NCBI RefSeq assembly: GCF_019443405.1
Contig: NZ_CP080376.1
Coordinates: forward strand, 1,736,001 to 1,800,000
DNA length: 64,000 bases
Direction: 5' to 3'
DNA from: Brevundimonas sp. PAMC22021
GTDB lineage: Bacteria; Pseudomonadota; Alphaproteobacteria; Caulobacterales; Caulobacteraceae
Translations under genes and position numbers: made by a program
In this document: in pieces, positions 44,317 through 51,928 of the stretch
Layout of the letters: each line of letters starts with the position of its first letter
Position numbering within the stretch: the stretch's first letter is position 1
Notes under the pieces: generated by a model
Databases searched by the model: none
Told to the model about the DNA's origin: nothing
Seen by the model: only the letters and a program-made list of their open reading frames with translations

Positions 44317-44964
44317 TCAGATGCCCGCGAACGCCGAGGCCATCGCGTAGAGTTCGTCGCGACTGGTCACGTCGAGCTTTCTGTAGGCGTGCTTGATGTG
44401 GGTGCGCAGAGTTTCCATGGAGATGTCCTGCCGCTGCGCGATGCGCCCGGTCTCCAGCCCCGCCAGCATCATTGTCACGATGCGCGCCTCACATGGCGTC
44501 AGATGGTGCGCCTGAAGCATGACGTCATAGCTGATGGACGCCTCCATGGGGCAGAACGTCACCCCGATGCTGGCGTCGTCTTCCGGCGCCAGAAGCTGAA
44601 CCCGCAACAACCAGTGTCTGCCGGTTTGCGACACGATGGCGGCGACCTTGGCCTCCTCTCGCGCGGTTCTCAGCATCCGGTGAAGAAGCGCCGACCCGTC
44701 CTCGCTGAGGCAGATCAGCAGGTTGTTGGACTCGCAGAAGTGCTCGCCGTCCTCCAGCATCCGGCGCGCCGCTTCATTGGCCCAGGCGATGCGCCCCGAA
44801 CGGGAAACCAGCACTCGGCCCCTCGGATCGGCGTCCAGCCAAGCCGCCATGGCCCGCACGTGCATGAACAGCGCCCCGAGACGCGCGTCCGTCTCCGTGT
44901 CTCGACCGCCCAACGCCCTGATGAACGGTTCGCGCGTCGCGCCCTCGATGATGCCGTCCCTCAC
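44317..44964 (-). CDS. LuxR-type helix-turn-helix transcriptional regulator
   Basis: The 215-residue protein has an N-terminal PAS-like sensor (GRVLVSRSGRIAWANEAARR at about residue 55). The C-terminal HTH is HHLTPCEARIVTMMLAGLET followed by MSMETLRTHIKHAYRKLDVT-type residues, typical of LuxR/NarL DNA-binding domains. There is no receiver domain, so a small ligand or redox signal is likelier than phosphorylation. It starts with GTG behind GAGGAGG. It is divergent from the pilus operon, 299 nt away, and could regulate it or the exported PHP protein. Confidence 0.82.
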   Translation of the reverse strand: MRDGIIEGATREPFIRALGGRDTETDARLGALFMHVRAMAAWLDADPRGRVLVSRSGRIAWANEAARRMLEDGEHFCESNNLLICLSEDGSALLHRMLRTAREEAKVAAIVSQTGRHWLLRVQLLAPEDDASIGVTFCPMEASISYDVMLQAHHLTPCEARIVTMMLAGLETGRIAQRQDISMETLRTHIKHAYRKLDVTSRDELYAMASAFAGI

Positions 44965-45263
44965 GCGGCCCTCCTCGCCTACCCTGCGCCGCAGGCCCTG
45001 ACCTCCCGCGAGGCATGCCTGAAGACGTCGCCATGCAGCGCCCTCCGGAGCAACCTACCCAATAAAACCGGAAGCTGCATACCCGACCTTGGGGAGGAAC
45101 CGGTTAACAGTCCATATTAGGAAATCCTCCGTGGTTTGTTGGATCACCAACAGTCACTAACGACCCTAATGCTGACGTTGGGCACATAAAAGACATCATT
45201 TGACATCTTTGCAAGACGCAGCACAGCGACTGACCGTTTTCAAAACATATTGGAGGAAGTATT
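44965..45263. other. AT-richer leader region upstream of the pilus operon
   Basis: These 299 nt hold no convincing gene and are clearly AT-richer than the surroundings from about 45060. They contain AACCGGTT (45100-45107), the inverted repeat listed next, a tandem GACATC pair near 45190-45205 and GTTTTCAAAAC near 45235. GGAGGAAGT is the ribosome-binding site of the pilin gene. The composition suits a bent, regulated promoter. Confidence 0.5.
45137..45152. promoter_or_regulatory. Inverted repeat in the pilus operon leader
   Basis: TGTTGG (45137-45142) and CCAACA (45147-45152) are perfect arms around ATCA, 112 nt before the pilin ATG. This is the size expected of a small dimeric regulator's site, such as the adjacent LuxR-type protein. 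Confidence 0.4.
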
Positions 45264-45824
45264 ATGCGTAAAGTTATTATCTCATCCGCCGTGTTAGCGG
45301 CGGCCGTGGCGGGCTTGGCGGCCGCGCCCGCTTCGGCGGAGACGCTGAACGTCCAGACGTCCATCGCTCCCTATTGCAGTGTTCGGCTCGCCAACGTCTC
45401 CAGCGGCGCGACCTCGGTCGCCAACACCGGAGAGGTTGAAGTGGCGAACCTGCAGCTGGCCTGCAACAACGACGGCGCTCGCCTCGTGGTCAATCCTCGC
45501 AGCGGCGACTTCGTGCACACGGACGGCGTGTTCGAGCACCGCATCAACTATTCGATGCGGCTGGATGCGGACATCAACAACTTCGACATCGCCAACTCCG
45601 ACACCTTCCCGGGCGACGCTGAAGGCCAAGGCCTGTTCACGCGGGATTTGGCCGCCTATTCGCAGCCGCTCGCCTCAGGATCGAACGCGAAGCTTTGGCT
45701 GAACGCCAATGTGAACAACCAGGACACCACCGGCCTGCCGGCGAGCTCTCGGCTGTACCCGGCCAATGCGGCTCCGTCGGGCACCTATACTGAAGTCTTC
45801 GAATTCACCATGTCGGCCATCTGA
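45264..45824 (+). CDS. Spore coat U (SCPU) domain pilin subunit
   Basis: The 186-residue secreted subunit has a signal peptide (residues 1-25, cleavage near ASAE). The SCPU domain begins LNVQTSIAPYCSVRLANVSS, has a second Cys in VANLQLACNNDGARL, and ends with a strand GTYTEVFEFTMSAI. That ending fits donor-strand assembly. SCPU proteins are major subunits of chaperone-usher pili in many alpha- and gammaproteobacteria. It is the first gene of the pilus operon and is followed 65 nt later by the chaperone. GGAGGAAG precedes the ATG. Confidence 0.85.
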   Translation: MRKVIISSAVLAAAVAGLAAAPASAETLNVQTSIAPYCSVRLANVSSGATSVANTGEVEVANLQLACNNDGARLVVNPRSGDFVHTDGVFEHRINYSMRLDADINNFDIANSDTFPGDAEGQGLFTRDLAAYSQPLASGSNAKLWLNANVNNQDTTGLPASSRLYPANAAPSGTYTEVFEFTMSAI

Positions 45825-45889
45825 CCGATGTTTGGGCTGGGTCGGTTATCGCCGGCTCAGCCCTTTTCTGTCCATGGGGAGGATGGTTC

Positions 45890-46618
45890 GTGAGAAAGCT
45901 TCTGCTGGCGCTGGCTTTGGCGGGGGCGCTGACCGGCGCCGCCGCACAGGCGCACGAGGTTCAGCCGATGATAGTAACGGTCGGCCCCGTGGGCGAGGCC
46001 GCGGCGTTCCGGCTGATGGTCAAGAACACAGAGACTATGCCGATCACTCTGGAGTTGGAGCCCATGCGGGTGACGGTCAGCGCGGAAGGCGCGGCCGTGC
46101 GGACGCCCGAGAATGACGACATCATCCTGTTCCCGCCCCAGATCATCGTCGCGCCGGGCGCGGAGCAGGCGGTTCAGGTGCAATACGTCGGCGATCCCGA
46201 CATCGACACGGCGCGCATCTACGCGATCGAGGTCCGGCAGCTGCCGATCAACCTTAGCCAGACAAGCAACGCCGGCGGCGCGACCACCGAAGTCAAGGTG
46301 GCCTTCAACTTCATCAGCCACATGATCGTATCCCCGCCGGGGGCCAAAGCCGAGGTGACGGTGTCCGAGTCTGCTCGGGCGCCCGAGGGCGGGCTGTCCT
46401 TTGTGGCGACCAACGCCGGCAAGGGCGTCGCCCTGCTGAAGGACAGCCAGTGGGTCGCAACCGACACCGCGGGCGCCAAGGTGGAACTCGACATCGACAC
46501 TCTGGACTACGGCGGCTTCGCCGCCCTGCTCCCTGGCGCATCGCGGATCATCAAGGCTCCTGCCGGCGCCCTCGCGGGCCTGCAGGGCGCCGCGACCGTC
46601 GCGGCCGTGAAGCCGTGA
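45890..46618 (+). CDS. Periplasmic pilus assembly chaperone (PapD-like)
   Basis: This 242-residue protein has a signal peptide (residues 1-21, cleavage near AQAH). Two Ig-like domains follow. Domain one has the chaperone signature PPQIIVAPGAEQAVQVQYVG and the edge strand around IYAIEVRQLPINLSQ. The second domain spans about residues 150-225. It binds pilin subunits and delivers them to the usher. It starts with GTG behind GGGGAGGA. It lies 6 nt upstream of the usher gene. Confidence 0.85.
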   Translation: MRKLLLALALAGALTGAAAQAHEVQPMIVTVGPVGEAAAFRLMVKNTETMPITLELEPMRVTVSAEGAAVRTPENDDIILFPPQIIVAPGAEQAVQVQYVGDPDIDTARIYAIEVRQLPINLSQTSNAGGATTEVKVAFNFISHMIVSPPGAKAEVTVSESARAPEGGLSFVATNAGKGVALLKDSQWVATDTAGAKVELDIDTLDYGGFAALLPGASRIIKAPAGALAGLQGAATVAAVKP

Positions 46619-46624
46619 TCCGCC

Positions 46625-49252
46625 ATGCCCGCCCCGTGTGCGTCGCGACGCCGTCGCCGGCGCCGCGGCCTGAAGGCGTTCGGCGCCGGAGCCATCTGCA
46701 TCTCTGTTGTCGCCCGAACGTCTTTCGCCGCGCCCCCCGATCTCGAAGGGCCGATTAGAACCAACCGATACGCCCATGCGATCGAGGCGGGAGGCGCGAC
46801 CGCTGCGGCGTCTTCAGGTCTTCCCGCCGCGGCCTCGGTCGGCCCTATATCCTCGACATCCTCTCAGCCTTTGGTCATCGACGCCTCGGCTCCGCCAGAC
46901 AATGCACCGGAGCAAAGCGACGCGCGCGCCCAGTCCGTGTTGACGCCCCTGAGCGTGCCATTGACCCTGAACGGGCGCTTTCTGGGCACGATCAACATAG
47001 AAGTGAATCTGGCGGGTCAGGGCCAGATCGACACGATCCGCCTTCGCGAACTGCTGGAGGCGCGGGTCGCGCCCTCGGTGCTCCAGGCCATCGACACGGC
47101 CGCCCAGGGCCGACGAAGAGCGCCTTTCGACGAGCTCGGCGTCGCCGGTTTCGCGCTGGCGTTCGACAGCGCCAGTCTGGAGATGCGGGCGACGGTAGGC
47201 GGCGCCGGCCTCAACGCCACCAGCCTGGCCCTGTCCGGAGAGCAGGTCGCGCCCGATCCGACGGCCTACATCCAGCCGGCGCGGTTCAGCGCGGGCCTGG
47301 GCGTCAATCTGCTGGCCAGCTACGATCACGATGAGGATCAGGCCAGTCCGCCCTGGGCGGCTTTCGACGGCATCGTGAACTTTGGCGGGTTCCGCGGGGT
47401 CACCGCCGTCGGTGGATGGGATTTCGACGGGGGACAGGACGACGGCCGCTGGCGGCGACGCGAGTTCCGCCTGATCAAGGATTTCTACGATTCGGCCGTT
47501 CGCGCCACCGCCGGCGAATTCACGCCCGGCGCCAGCAGCTTCCAGGGATCCGGGCGGATGCTGGGGATCGGCGTCGAGCGGGCCTACGCCACGGTGCGAC
47601 CGTTTCAGAACGTTAGACCCGCCGGGCGCGAAGAGTTCACCCTGGACCGCGAGGCGACGGTCGATGTGATCGTCAACGGCATCCGGGTGGATACGCTGCA
47701 GCTCGAGGCGGGGCGCTATTCGCTGAGCGACTTCCCCTTCACGACCGGTTCGAACGAGGTTCGGCTGGTCCTGGACGACATCGCCGGCCGGCGCGAGGTC
47801 GCCGTCTTCGACGCCTTCAGCGGTGGCGACCTGCTGGGGCGAGACATCACGGAGTTCGGGTTCGGCGCCGGCCGTCGAGAAGGCGAGGACAATCTCAAAT
47901 TCGACGGCGACTGGACTCTGACCGGATACTATCGGCGCGGATTGACGGACGCGCTGACCGTGGGCGGGGACATGCAGTCCTCCGCCTCCCGGCTCATGGG
48001 CGGGGCCAATTCGACCTGGGGCTCGCCCTACGGCCTCCTGCTGGTCGAGGCGGCGGCGAGCCGCGATGACGGAGGCCGATTCGGCTCTGCCTTTTCGGCC
48101 AATCACCGCCAGACCTTCAGCGTTCGGCAACGGGACGATGTCCGTATCACCAGCGCGCTCCAGTATCTCAGCACCTGGTTCAACGACGTCTTCAGCCCGG
48201 CGCAGAAAAATCCGCAGGCGTGGCGCGCCAGCGTGCTGGGTCAGTGGACTCTTCCACGCGAGATCGGGGCCGGCCTTGGACTGGCCTTCATCAAGGGCCG
48301 CGACGCGCCTGACGAGCACAGCATCGACTTGGGCCTGAGTCGCGCGTTCGGCCGCGTCTCGGTCGTCGCCAACCTGGCCTGGACCAAGGTGGAGGGGTTT
48401 CGGGACGAAGCGCGCTTCTTGATCGGCTTGCGCATGCCCTTGGGCGAACGCTGGAGCGGAGCCGTGCGATACGACAGTGAGGATCGTCGATCGGAGGCGG
48501 TGATCGAGCGGTACTCTCGAGGCACGCTGGGCGACATCAGCGGCGAGGTGCGACTACTGAACGATCGCCGCGACCGCAACGTGTCCGGACGCGCCCTTTA
48601 CATCAACAACCGGTTCGAGGCGCAGGCCAATCACAACCAGCGCTTCGATGCGCTGGACGGCCGGCGTAGCCTGGCCCGATCGGATGTCCGCATCGGCAGC
48701 TTCCTGGGCTATGCGGACGGCGCCTTCGCGCTGGGCCGGCCGACGAACGACGCCTTTATCATCTCGCCGGTCCATTCGTCGTTGCGGCAGAGCCGGGTGG
48801 ACATCGTGTCCGGCGACAACGTGGTTGCGCGCGCGGGGGCGCTGGGGCCCGCACTGGTGCCGCTGCAGCGCGCCTATGGCGTCAATCGCTTCGGCATCGT
48901 CGTCAATCCCCTGCCCCGGGGCTACGACCTCGGATCGGGCGTTCTCGAGACCTTTCCCGGCTTCGGCTCCGGCTACAGGATGATGATCGGCAGCGACGCC
49001 TCGCGGATCGCGCTCGGGGTCCTGATGGGTCCGAGCGGGCCTCTGGTTCTGGGCGCGGGACGAATCCGCCCCACCGGCGCCGGCGCGTCGGCCGAGCGTC
49101 CCTTTTTCACCAACCGCGGCGGACGTTTCGTCGCCGACGGCCTGGCTCCCGACCGCTACGAGATCCTGATCGGAGACGAGGTGGCCGCCGAGTTCGTCAT
49201 TCCCCGGGAGAGTCAGGGAGTCGTCAATGTCGGCACGATCCAACTGCGCTAG
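46625..49252 (+). CDS. Outer-membrane fimbrial usher
   Basis: The 875-residue usher exports pilus subunits. A basic N terminus and membrane-crossing leader (LKAFGAGAICISVVARTSFA) are followed by a periplasmic N domain. Usher features come next: DFYDSAVRATAGEFTPGASS, DVIVNGIRVDTLQLEAGRYS, then LSDFPFTTGSNEVRL. The 24-strand barrel has repeating SWF/GLRY-like strands. The C-terminal domain ends with GGRFVADGLAPDRYEILI. The length matches the family. It overlaps the next gene by 26 nt. Confidence 0.85.
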   Translation: MPAPCASRRRRRRRGLKAFGAGAICISVVARTSFAAPPDLEGPIRTNRYAHAIEAGGATAAASSGLPAAASVGPISSTSSQPLVIDASAPPDNAPEQSDARAQSVLTPLSVPLTLNGRFLGTINIEVNLAGQGQIDTIRLRELLEARVAPSVLQAIDTAAQGRRRAPFDELGVAGFALAFDSASLEMRATVGGAGLNATSLALSGEQVAPDPTAYIQPARFSAGLGVNLLASYDHDEDQASPPWAAFDGIVNFGGFRGVTAVGGWDFDGGQDDGRWRRREFRLIKDFYDSAVRATAGEFTPGASSFQGSGRMLGIGVERAYATVRPFQNVRPAGREEFTLDREATVDVIVNGIRVDTLQLEAGRYSLSDFPFTTGSNEVRLVLDDIAGRREVAVFDAFSGGDLLGRDITEFGFGAGRREGEDNLKFDGDWTLTGYYRRGLTDALTVGGDMQSSASRLMGGANSTWGSPYGLLLVEAAASRDDGGRFGSAFSANHRQTFSVRQRDDVRITSALQYLSTWFNDVFSPAQKNPQAWRASVLGQWTLPREIGAGLGLAFIKGRDAPDEHSIDLGLSRAFGRVSVVANLAWTKVEGFRDEARFLIGLRMPLGERWSGAVRYDSEDRRSEAVIERYSRGTLGDISGEVRLLNDRRDRNVSGRALYINNRFEAQANHNQRFDALDGRRSLARSDVRIGSFLGYADGAFALGRPTNDAFIISPVHSSLRQSRVDIVSGDNVVARAGALGPALVPLQRAYGVNRFGIVVNPLPRGYDLGSGVLETFPGFGSGYRMMIGSDASRIALGVLMGPSGPLVLGAGRIRPTGAGASAERPFFTNRGGRFVADGLAPDRYEILIGDEVAAEFVIPRESQGVVNVGTIQLR

Positions 49253-50150
49253 GCCGCCCTGGAGACTGTTGCAGGCCTTGTTCGGCCTGATGCTGGCCTG
49301 GCCAGGCCAGGCGCTCGCCTGCGACCTGGCCCTGCGTGACACGTCGGCGGCCATTCGCCTGGACTATGATCCCTTCGCCGCGGCGACGCCGCCGGGCGTG
49401 ATCCGCTTCACCCTGACCAACCGCAGCGGACAGGATTGCCAGGCGCGCGTGGCGCTGCGCGACCTGTTCGATCAGCCCCAGCCGGTTCTTCTGGTGGGCG
49501 AGCCCGCGCTGAGTCTCGCCGTCCGCCCGACGTCGCGCCAGCTTTCGCCGACCGTGGAGCCCGGCGTGTTCGCCGTTCAACTGGCGGAAAACCAGAGCCT
49601 TGAGCTTGAGCTGGCCCTGTCCGTGGTCGAGGACGTCATGGTCCAGGCGGGCGTCCATGACGTGGACGCCTTGCTGGCGGCGTGGGTCGACGCCCCGTCT
49701 TCCGCTCTCAGCAGCCCGATCCGCGTCACGGTGGCAGCCGCGCCTCGCGCCCAGCTCAACCTCGCGGGCGCGGCGGGCGATTTCGGGGCCGACAATGTGG
49801 GACGGATCGACTTCGGCCTGGCTGAATCCAGCGCCAGCCGACGCCTCTATCTGCAGGTGCGCGCCAACGCCGCCTCCCGCGTGACGGTGACTTCGGAGAA
49901 CCGGGGCAGACTGCTTCTGCAAACGGAGGCCGACGAGGCTCCTGCGCCCGAAACCAGACCCCATATCGCCTACACCCTGACGCTGGACGCCCAGCCGGTC
50001 GATCTGTCGGCGCCGGCGGATGTCGATGTCGATCCGCCAAGGACCTATCGGGGTCGTTCAATGGAGATGATCCTGCAATTGCAGGACGTGCCCCCCGGAC
50101 CAGCGGGCCGCTACCAGGACCTGATCACCTTCGAGGTCCGCACGCTGTAG
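49227..50150 (+). CDS. SCPU-operon tip/adhesin-like exported protein
   Basis: The 307-residue protein has a signal peptide (residues 1-31, cleavage near ALAC) and two beta-rich halves. The first has CDLALRDTSAAIRLDYDPFA with a second Cys in RSGQDCQAR. The second has GRIDFGLAESSASRRLYLQV and ends GRYQDLITFEVRTL, like a pilin donor strand. In SCPU pilus operons a larger last gene is often the tip subunit. The gene overlaps the usher by 26 nt, supporting coupling. It is listed as a likely tip protein; binding specificity is unknown. Confidence 0.7.
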   Translation: MSARSNCARPPWRLLQALFGLMLAWPGQALACDLALRDTSAAIRLDYDPFAAATPPGVIRFTLTNRSGQDCQARVALRDLFDQPQPVLLVGEPALSLAVRPTSRQLSPTVEPGVFAVQLAENQSLELELALSVVEDVMVQAGVHDVDALLAAWVDAPSSALSSPIRVTVAAAPRAQLNLAGAAGDFGADNVGRIDFGLAESSASRRLYLQVRANAASRVTVTSENRGRLLLQTEADEAPAPETRPHIAYTLTLDAQPVDLSAPADVDVDPPRTYRGRSMEMILQLQDVPPGPAGRYQDLITFEVRTL

Positions 50151-50191
50151 GCGCAGGCGGAAAGGTGCGGCCTCGGCGGTCGCGCACGCTC

Positions 50192-50223
50192 CGGCTCGGC
50201 TGGCGTCGGTGATCTCCGAGCCG
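50192..50223. terminator. Weak hairpin between the pilus operon and phoD
   Basis: CGGCTCGG (50192-50199) and CCGAGCCG (50216-50223) form a perfect 8-bp stem with a 16-nt loop between convergent genes. There is no T-tract. Confidence 0.35.
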
Positions 50224-50234
50224 CAACAGAGGGA

Positions 50235-51917
50235 TCAGAGCTCGGTCAGACGCCGTTCCCCCGAGCGCGCAACGTCGAACCGCTTCACAACCGAGGCGGT
50301 GTAGGGCTTGGCGGTGATGGTCGACACGGCCCACAGCTCGGCCGTAGCGCGGTCGGGCATAAGCGTCAGCAGCACAAAGCCCTTGGACGCCTGGTCGCAG
50401 AAGACGACCTCGTCGTTGACCGCCGCCAACGCCTGCCCCAGCGGCAGCCCGCCGACGGCGTCGCCCGGTGACGGACTTGAGATTGCGGAGGTTCCGAACT
50501 CGACCGCGCGCCGTTCGCCGCCCGCGTCCTTCAGCTCGTTGACCCAGAAGGCATGGCTGTCGCCGGCCAGGACGATGGGCTCCACGCCTGCGGACTTGAA
50601 GGTCTGGTACAGACGCTCGCGGCCGGCTGGATAGCCGTCCCAGCTGTCCAGGTTGAACGGCAGACCCAGCTTGAACAGCTGCAGCGCGCCCTGGATGCGA
50701 GGGCGAACGTCCTCAGGCAGGCTCGCCATCAGCTGGGCGATCTGGGCGGCGGGCACCATGCGCTCGATGTCGGGCCCCTTGACCCGCGCCATCACCACCT
50801 GGTTGCCCAGGACCTGCCACGGCCGCCCAGCCGCCTTGGAGGCGGCCAGCTCGCCACCGATCCAGCGGCGCTGCTCGTCGCCCAGCAGGTCGCGCTCCGA
50901 GGCGTTGCGCAGAGCCTCGAATGCGGCGACGTCCGGCGCGCCTGCCGTCGTGCGCGGCATGGCGGCGAAGTCCAGCTGCTCGTTGCGCGCCAGCAGACGC
51001 GTCTCGACCATGATCAGGCTGGCGAGATCGCCGAAGTGGAAGCTGCGGTTGATCGCCTCTTTCAGACCCCCGGCCTTGGGCTCGCGGATCGGCATCCATT
51101 CGTAGTAGGCGCGCAGCGCGGCGGCCTTGCGGGCGGCGAAGTCGCCTTCGGTCGCCGGTTGGTGGTTCTCGGCGCCGCTGGCCCAGGCGTCGTTGGTGAC
51201 CTCGTGATCGTCCCACACGCAGATAAAGGCTGCACGCGCGTGGGCGGCCTGAAGATCGACGTCCGACTTGTACTGGGCGTGGCGCATCCGGTAGTCGGCC
51301 AGCGTCACGATCTCATGCGGCGGCTGCGGCGTGCGGTTCAGGCTCGCGCCGGTCGCCATGCCATAGTCATCCGGCTCGGCGCCGTATTCGTAGATGTAGT
51401 CGCCAAGGTGAACCACCGCGTCCAGCTGTTCCAGCTTGGCGATGGCGTCATAGGCGTTGAACAGGCCGCCGGGATACAGCTGGCACGAGACCACGGCCAA
51501 GGCGACCTGCGGCGCCGCGCCTTCGGGCAAGGTGCGCACCCGGCCGACCGGCGACACGACGCCTTCGGCCGTGAAGCGGTAGAAGTATTCCTGACCCGGC
51601 TCCAACCCTTGTCCGTCCAGATCATGCTTGACGGTAAAGTCCCGCTCCGCACGCGCGCGCAGGCCCGAGGATTGGCGGACCACGTCGCGGAACTCGGCGT
51701 CACGCGCGACCTCGAGCGCCACGGCGATGTCTCCGGACGATGGGTCGGCCGGAGTCACGCGCGTCCAGAACACCGCCGATCGCTGGTCCGGATCGCCGCT
51801 GGCGACGCCGTGAAGAAAGGCGGGCTTGCCTTGGGTCGAGCCGGGAGCGGTGGCGCAGGCGCCTGTGGCGGCGCCCGCTCCAAGGAGGCCGAGAAGGCTG
51901 CGGCGATCAAGCTTCAT
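50235..51917 (-). CDS. phoD: Alkaline phosphatase D, Tat-exported
   Basis: This 560-residue PhoD-type metallophosphatase begins MKLDRRSLLGLLGAGAATGA. The twin-arginine leader ends at an Ala-Cys that could also be lipidated (GACATAP). The metal-binding block has LAVVSCQLYPGGLFNAYDAI, VVHLGDYIYEYGAEPDDYGM, ICVWDDHEVTNDAW and IVLAGDSHAFW. These residues bind the calcium/iron centre of PhoD phosphodiesterases. It lies 11 nt downstream of a TonB receptor gene on the same strand, so the phosphatase is probably co-expressed with an uptake receptor. Confidence 0.9.
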   Translation of the reverse strand: MKLDRRSLLGLLGAGAATGACATAPGSTQGKPAFLHGVASGDPDQRSAVFWTRVTPADPSSGDIAVALEVARDAEFRDVVRQSSGLRARAERDFTVKHDLDGQGLEPGQEYFYRFTAEGVVSPVGRVRTLPEGAAPQVALAVVSCQLYPGGLFNAYDAIAKLEQLDAVVHLGDYIYEYGAEPDDYGMATGASLNRTPQPPHEIVTLADYRMRHAQYKSDVDLQAAHARAAFICVWDDHEVTNDAWASGAENHQPATEGDFAARKAAALRAYYEWMPIREPKAGGLKEAINRSFHFGDLASLIMVETRLLARNEQLDFAAMPRTTAGAPDVAAFEALRNASERDLLGDEQRRWIGGELAASKAAGRPWQVLGNQVVMARVKGPDIERMVPAAQIAQLMASLPEDVRPRIQGALQLFKLGLPFNLDSWDGYPAGRERLYQTFKSAGVEPIVLAGDSHAFWVNELKDAGGERRAVEFGTSAISSPSPGDAVGGLPLGQALAAVNDEVVFCDQASKGFVLLTLMPDRATAELWAVSTITAKPYTASVVKRFDVARSGERRLTEL

Positions 51918-51928
51918 CGGATCGGCTC

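Noticed and set aside
43381-45120. Plus-strand open frame of 579 codons
   Set aside because: It is antisense to the PHP and LuxR-type genes, which have clear motifs, so it is not real.
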